From positions 1 through 64,000 of the forward strand of contig NZ_JAPYKK010000005.1 of assembly GCF_029623395.1 (NCBI RefSeq): 64,000 nucleotides of DNA. Reading direction: 5' to 3'. The notes beneath the pieces are model-generated. The model saw only the letters and a program-made list of their open reading frames with translations, made no database searches and had not been told where the DNA came from. Shown in pieces: positions 61,667 through 64,000 of the stretch (its first letter is position 1; each line of letters begins with the position of its first letter). Position numbers and translations under genes: made by a program. Source of the stretch: Sphingomonas echinoides (GTDB lineage: Bacteria > Pseudomonadota > Alphaproteobacteria > Sphingomonadales > Sphingomonadaceae).

Positions 61667-63173
61667 TCGTCCGGACGCGGCGGCGGCACGGCTCGCGCTC
61701 GCGAGCGGACGTCCCGCGCTGCTGTGGCAGCGCCAGATCGCCGATACCGAAACCCCCGTCGCCGCCGCGCTCAAGCTGATCGAGCCGGGGCGCGGAGACT
61801 TCTTGCTCGAGTCGGTCGAGGGCGGCGAGACGCGCGGTCGCCACAGCCTGATCGGTCTAGCGCCGGATCTGCTGTTCCGCGCGCACGGCGCGGCTGCCGA
61901 GATCAACCCCGCGTGGCTGACCGATCGCGAGGCCTTCGCGCCGTGCAGCGAACCGACGCTCGACGCACTGCGCACGCTGGTCGCATCGTGCCGGATGGAC
62001 GTTCCCGCCGAACTCCCCCGCGCGCTTGCGTGCCTGGTCGGTTATTTCGGCTATGAGACGATCGGCCTGGTCGAACGCCTGCCGCGCCCGACCAACGACG
62101 CGCTCGGCCTGCCCGACATGATCTTCGTGCGCCCGACCGTGATCCTGATCTTTGATCGGCTCGCCGATGCGTTGTTCGTGGTGGCGCCGGTCTGGCCCGA
62201 TGCGACTCGTGATCCAGACGCGATCGTTGCCCAGGGACTCGAGCGGATCGATGCCGTCGCCGCCCGTCTGGCGACCGCGACGCTCCCCGCCCCGGTGCGG
62301 ACCGAAACCGCCGCCGAGATCGCGCTGACCTCGACGCTCGCGCCCGGTCGCTATGCGGAGATGGTGGCGCGCGCGAAGGACTATATCGTCGCGGGCGACA
62401 TCTTCCAGGTCGTGCTGGCGCAGCGGTTCACCGCGCCGTTCCCGCTTCCCGCGTTCGAACTGTATCGCGCGCTGCGGCGGATCAATCCGTCGCCGTTCCT
62501 GTACCACCTCGATCTGCCGGGGTTCGCGCTGACGGGCTCATCGCCTGAAATTCTGGTGCGCGTGCGCGACGGCGAAGTGACGATCCGCCCGATCGCCGGA
62601 ACGCGACCGCGCGGCAAGACTGCGGCGGAAGACGAAGCCAATCGCGCGGGATTGCTCGCCGATCCCAAGGAGCGCGCCGAACATCTGATGCTGCTCGATC
62701 TCGGACGCAACGACGTGGGGCGCGTGGCGGAAGCTGGCAGTGTCACGGTGACCGCGAGCTACACGACCGAATTCTACAGTCACGTCATGCACATCGTGTC
62801 GAACGTCGTCGGTCGGCTCGCGCCGGACAAGGACGCGCTGGACGCGCTGTTTGCCGGATTCCCCGCGGGCACAGTCTCCGGTGCGCCCAAGGTGCGCGCG
62901 TGTGAAATCATCGCGGAACTCGAGGATGCGGTCCGCGGTGCCTATGCGGGCGGCGTCGGCTATTTTTCGCCCGACGGGTCGATGGACTCATGCATCGTTC
63001 TGCGTACGGCGGTGGTGAAGGACGGGGTCATGCACGTTCAGGCCGGCGCGGGCATCGTTGCCGATAGCGTGGCGATCTCCGAACAACGCGAATGCGAGGC
63101 CAAGGCCGGCGCGTTGCTCGCCGCCGCGCGCGAGGCGCTCGCGCGTTCAGCGGCTACGGCATACGGCCAGTAA
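61650..63173 (+). CDS. trpE: Anthranilate synthase component I TrpE
   Basis: Converts chorismate and ammonia to anthranilate, the first step of tryptophan synthesis. The 507-residue protein has the N-terminal tryptophan-sensing element (LLESVEGGETRGRHSLIG) and catalytic blocks TGSSPEILVRV, IAGTRPRGKTAAEDEANR, LMLLDLGRNDVGRVA and GTVSGAPKVRACEII. It starts at GTG 61650 inside the ppiD end, so there is no room for a leader peptide or attenuator. trpG follows 615 bases downstream, after a gene on the opposite strand. Confidence 0.97.
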   Translation: MPTSPDRPDAAAARLALASGRPALLWQRQIADTETPVAAALKLIEPGRGDFLLESVEGGETRGRHSLIGLAPDLLFRAHGAAAEINPAWLTDREAFAPCSEPTLDALRTLVASCRMDVPAELPRALACLVGYFGYETIGLVERLPRPTNDALGLPDMIFVRPTVILIFDRLADALFVVAPVWPDATRDPDAIVAQGLERIDAVAARLATATLPAPVRTETAAEIALTSTLAPGRYAEMVARAKDYIVAGDIFQVVLAQRFTAPFPLPAFELYRALRRINPSPFLYHLDLPGFALTGSSPEILVRVRDGEVTIRPIAGTRPRGKTAAEDEANRAGLLADPKERAEHLMLLDLGRNDVGRVAEAGSVTVTASYTTEFYSHVMHIVSNVVGRLAPDKDALDALFAGFPAGTVSGAPKVRACEIIAELEDAVRGAYAGGVGYFSPDGSMDSCIVLRTAVVKDGVMHVQAGAGIVADSVAISEQRECEAKAGALLAAAREALARSAATAYGQ

Positions 63174-63190
63174 CGCCAGTTCTCAAAGGC

Positions 63191-63222
63191 CGTCCTTCCC
63201 CGATGTTCACCGGGAAAGGACG
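63191..63222. terminator. Hairpin between trpE and the converging small gene
   Basis: 12-bp stem with one mismatch (CGTCCTTCCCCG with CGGGAAAGGACG) and an 8-base loop; flanking T-tracts are weak on both sides. Confidence 0.55.
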
Positions 63223-63228
63223 TTCGCC

Positions 63229-63666
63229 TTATGGAATGATCTCAGCCTGACGGCGTGCCTCAGCCCGCTCGGCCGCAAACTGCTCGGCGCGAAGCTTGCC
63301 GCAGCCGGTCTGGCCACCCGATCCGACGGGCGAACACGTATCAGGCAAGCCGCCAGCGCGCCGCCCGGCCTCGTCGGCCACGGCCGTGCGATTGACCCAG
63401 CTCTGGTTCTGCGCTGCGATCGGCTTGTCGTCGCGCAACTCCTTCGGGATGCGGTACGGCTCGCCGACTCGAGCGCACACGACAATCTCGGCATCGGGGT
63501 CGCTCGACTTGGGGCACGCCTGATTCCCCGTGATCGTCACCGATCGAATCCGCTGCGGCGGCTTCCCCGACTCGGCCTGTTGCTGAGAGCCGGACGCGGC
63601 CGTTTGAGCCAAGGCCGTGGCGGGCAGCGCGGCCAGCAATCCAATCACGGCTAAAGTGCGCAACAT
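63229..63666 (-). CDS. Secreted cysteine-containing protein of unknown function
   Basis: 145 residues from ATG 63666 (AGGAG eight bases upstream). A signal peptide ends at ATALAQ, and the mature protein has four cysteines (51, 64, 111, 122), enough for two disulfides. The segment ITGNQACPKSSDPDAEIVVCARVGEPYRIPKELR looks like a conserved core I associate with sphingomonad hypothetical proteins. No catalytic motif is visible. It lies between trpE and trpG on the opposite strand. Confidence 0.8.
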   Translation of the reverse strand: MLRTLAVIGLLAALPATALAQTAASGSQQQAESGKPPQRIRSVTITGNQACPKSSDPDAEIVVCARVGEPYRIPKELRDDKPIAAQNQSWVNRTAVADEAGRRAGGLPDTCSPVGSGGQTGCGKLRAEQFAAERAEARRQAEIIP

Positions 63667-63788
63667 GTTCAATTCTCCTGAGGTTCATCAACGTGCGGGG
63701 GGCAAGGTTGATCCACCCTGAACCGCTCGTGTGATCGTCCGACCGCGTAACCGTTGTGGTATATCCCCAAACACGGTAGCGGCGCGAG

Positions 63789-64000
63789 GATGATCCTCGT
63801 CATCGACAATTACGACAGCTTCACCTGGAACCTCGTCCATTATCTGATGGAGTTGGGCGCGGAAGTGAAGGTCGTCCGAAACGATGCGCTGACCGCCGCC
63901 GACGCCATGGCGAGCAACGCGCAGGGGTTCCTGATTTCGCCCGGCCCGAAGACCCCGACCGAAGCGGGCGTTTCGCTCGATCTCGTTGCAGCGTGCGCGG
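63789..64000 (+). CDS. trpG: Anthranilate synthase component II TrpG (partial)
   Basis: The first 70 residues of the glutamine amidotransferase that supplies ammonia to TrpE. The N-terminus [19 protein letters not shown] and the oxyanion region [14 protein letters not shown] are diagnostic; the catalytic cysteine lies beyond the window. Start at ATG 63789 with GAGG directly before it. A dual role in folate synthesis (PabA) is common where only one such subunit exists. Confidence 0.95.

Overview
The window is gene-dense (no gene-free stretch above about 210 bases) and GC-rich. It looks like chromosome from an alphaproteobacterium of the Sphingomonas type (order Sphingomonadales). The pointers are a DivL-like tyrosine pseudokinase in the block divL-tsaE-amgK-murU-addB-addA-trxA, a cyoABCD-SURF1-RegB/RegA operon beside an MFS gene, a TorF-family outer-membrane protein, two large TonB-dependent receptors, and Cys-containing secreted proteins of a kind common in sphingomonads. 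I saw no rRNA, tRNA, CRISPR array or prophage. The taxonomic call rests on recognised families and gene order, not on a search.

Layout. 0-1.3 kb: argJ (arginine synthesis). 1.4-13.5 kb, minus strand: divL, a ccdAB toxin-antitoxin pair, tsaE, amgK, murU, addB, addA and trxA, mostly with overlapping or near-touching ends; they join cell-cycle signalling, tRNA modification, peptidoglycan recycling and double-strand-break repair. 13.7-19.8 kb: ahcY with a palindromic operator, a YqgE/AlgH protein, a Prx5 peroxiredoxin, two small membrane-anchored proteins, AMP nucleosidase and a LysR regulator that lacks a normal start. 20-24.6 kb: a compact Mfd-like ATPase facing an MFS transporter across a strong bidirectional terminator. 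24.7-31.4 kb: one operon for the bo3-type quinol oxidase, its SURF1 assembly factor and a RegB/RegA redox two-component system. 31.4-35.4 kb: an RNase H-like protein, a GST, an Hsp70-like protein, an FMN reductase and TorF. 35.5-40.4 kb: SulP transporter plus beta-carbonic anhydrase, then an OmpR/EnvZ-type pair divergent from a small secreted protein. 40.5-46.5 kb: two TonB receptors around a flavodoxin-fold oxidoreductase. 46.6-51.3 kb: the two subunits of a methylcrotonyl-CoA-type carboxylase, separated by an inverted-repeat element that carries a DUF559 endonuclease gene. 51.4-64 kb: an M13 peptidase, rimO, a serine hydrolase, an M17 aminopeptidase, tpiA followed by a broken acetyltransferase gene, a PpiD/SurA-type foldase, trpE and the start of trpG.

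The most interesting region is 48998-49662. A DUF559 (Vsr-like, PD-(D/E)XK) nuclease gene is bounded by 34-nt near-perfect inverted repeats plus an 11-nt perfect inner block. Thirteen bases downstream lies a 154-bp doublet of the same repeats with no gene in it. This is the architecture of REP/RAYT systems, but with a different nuclease family. The repeat units carry a variable inner hairpin whose arms still pair although their sequences are unrelated. A second family of 105-106-bp palindromic doublets sits at 1274 and 5326, the latter inside the addB-addA gap. Together they suggest at least two REPIN-like families in this genome, one physically linked to a candidate mobilising nuclease.
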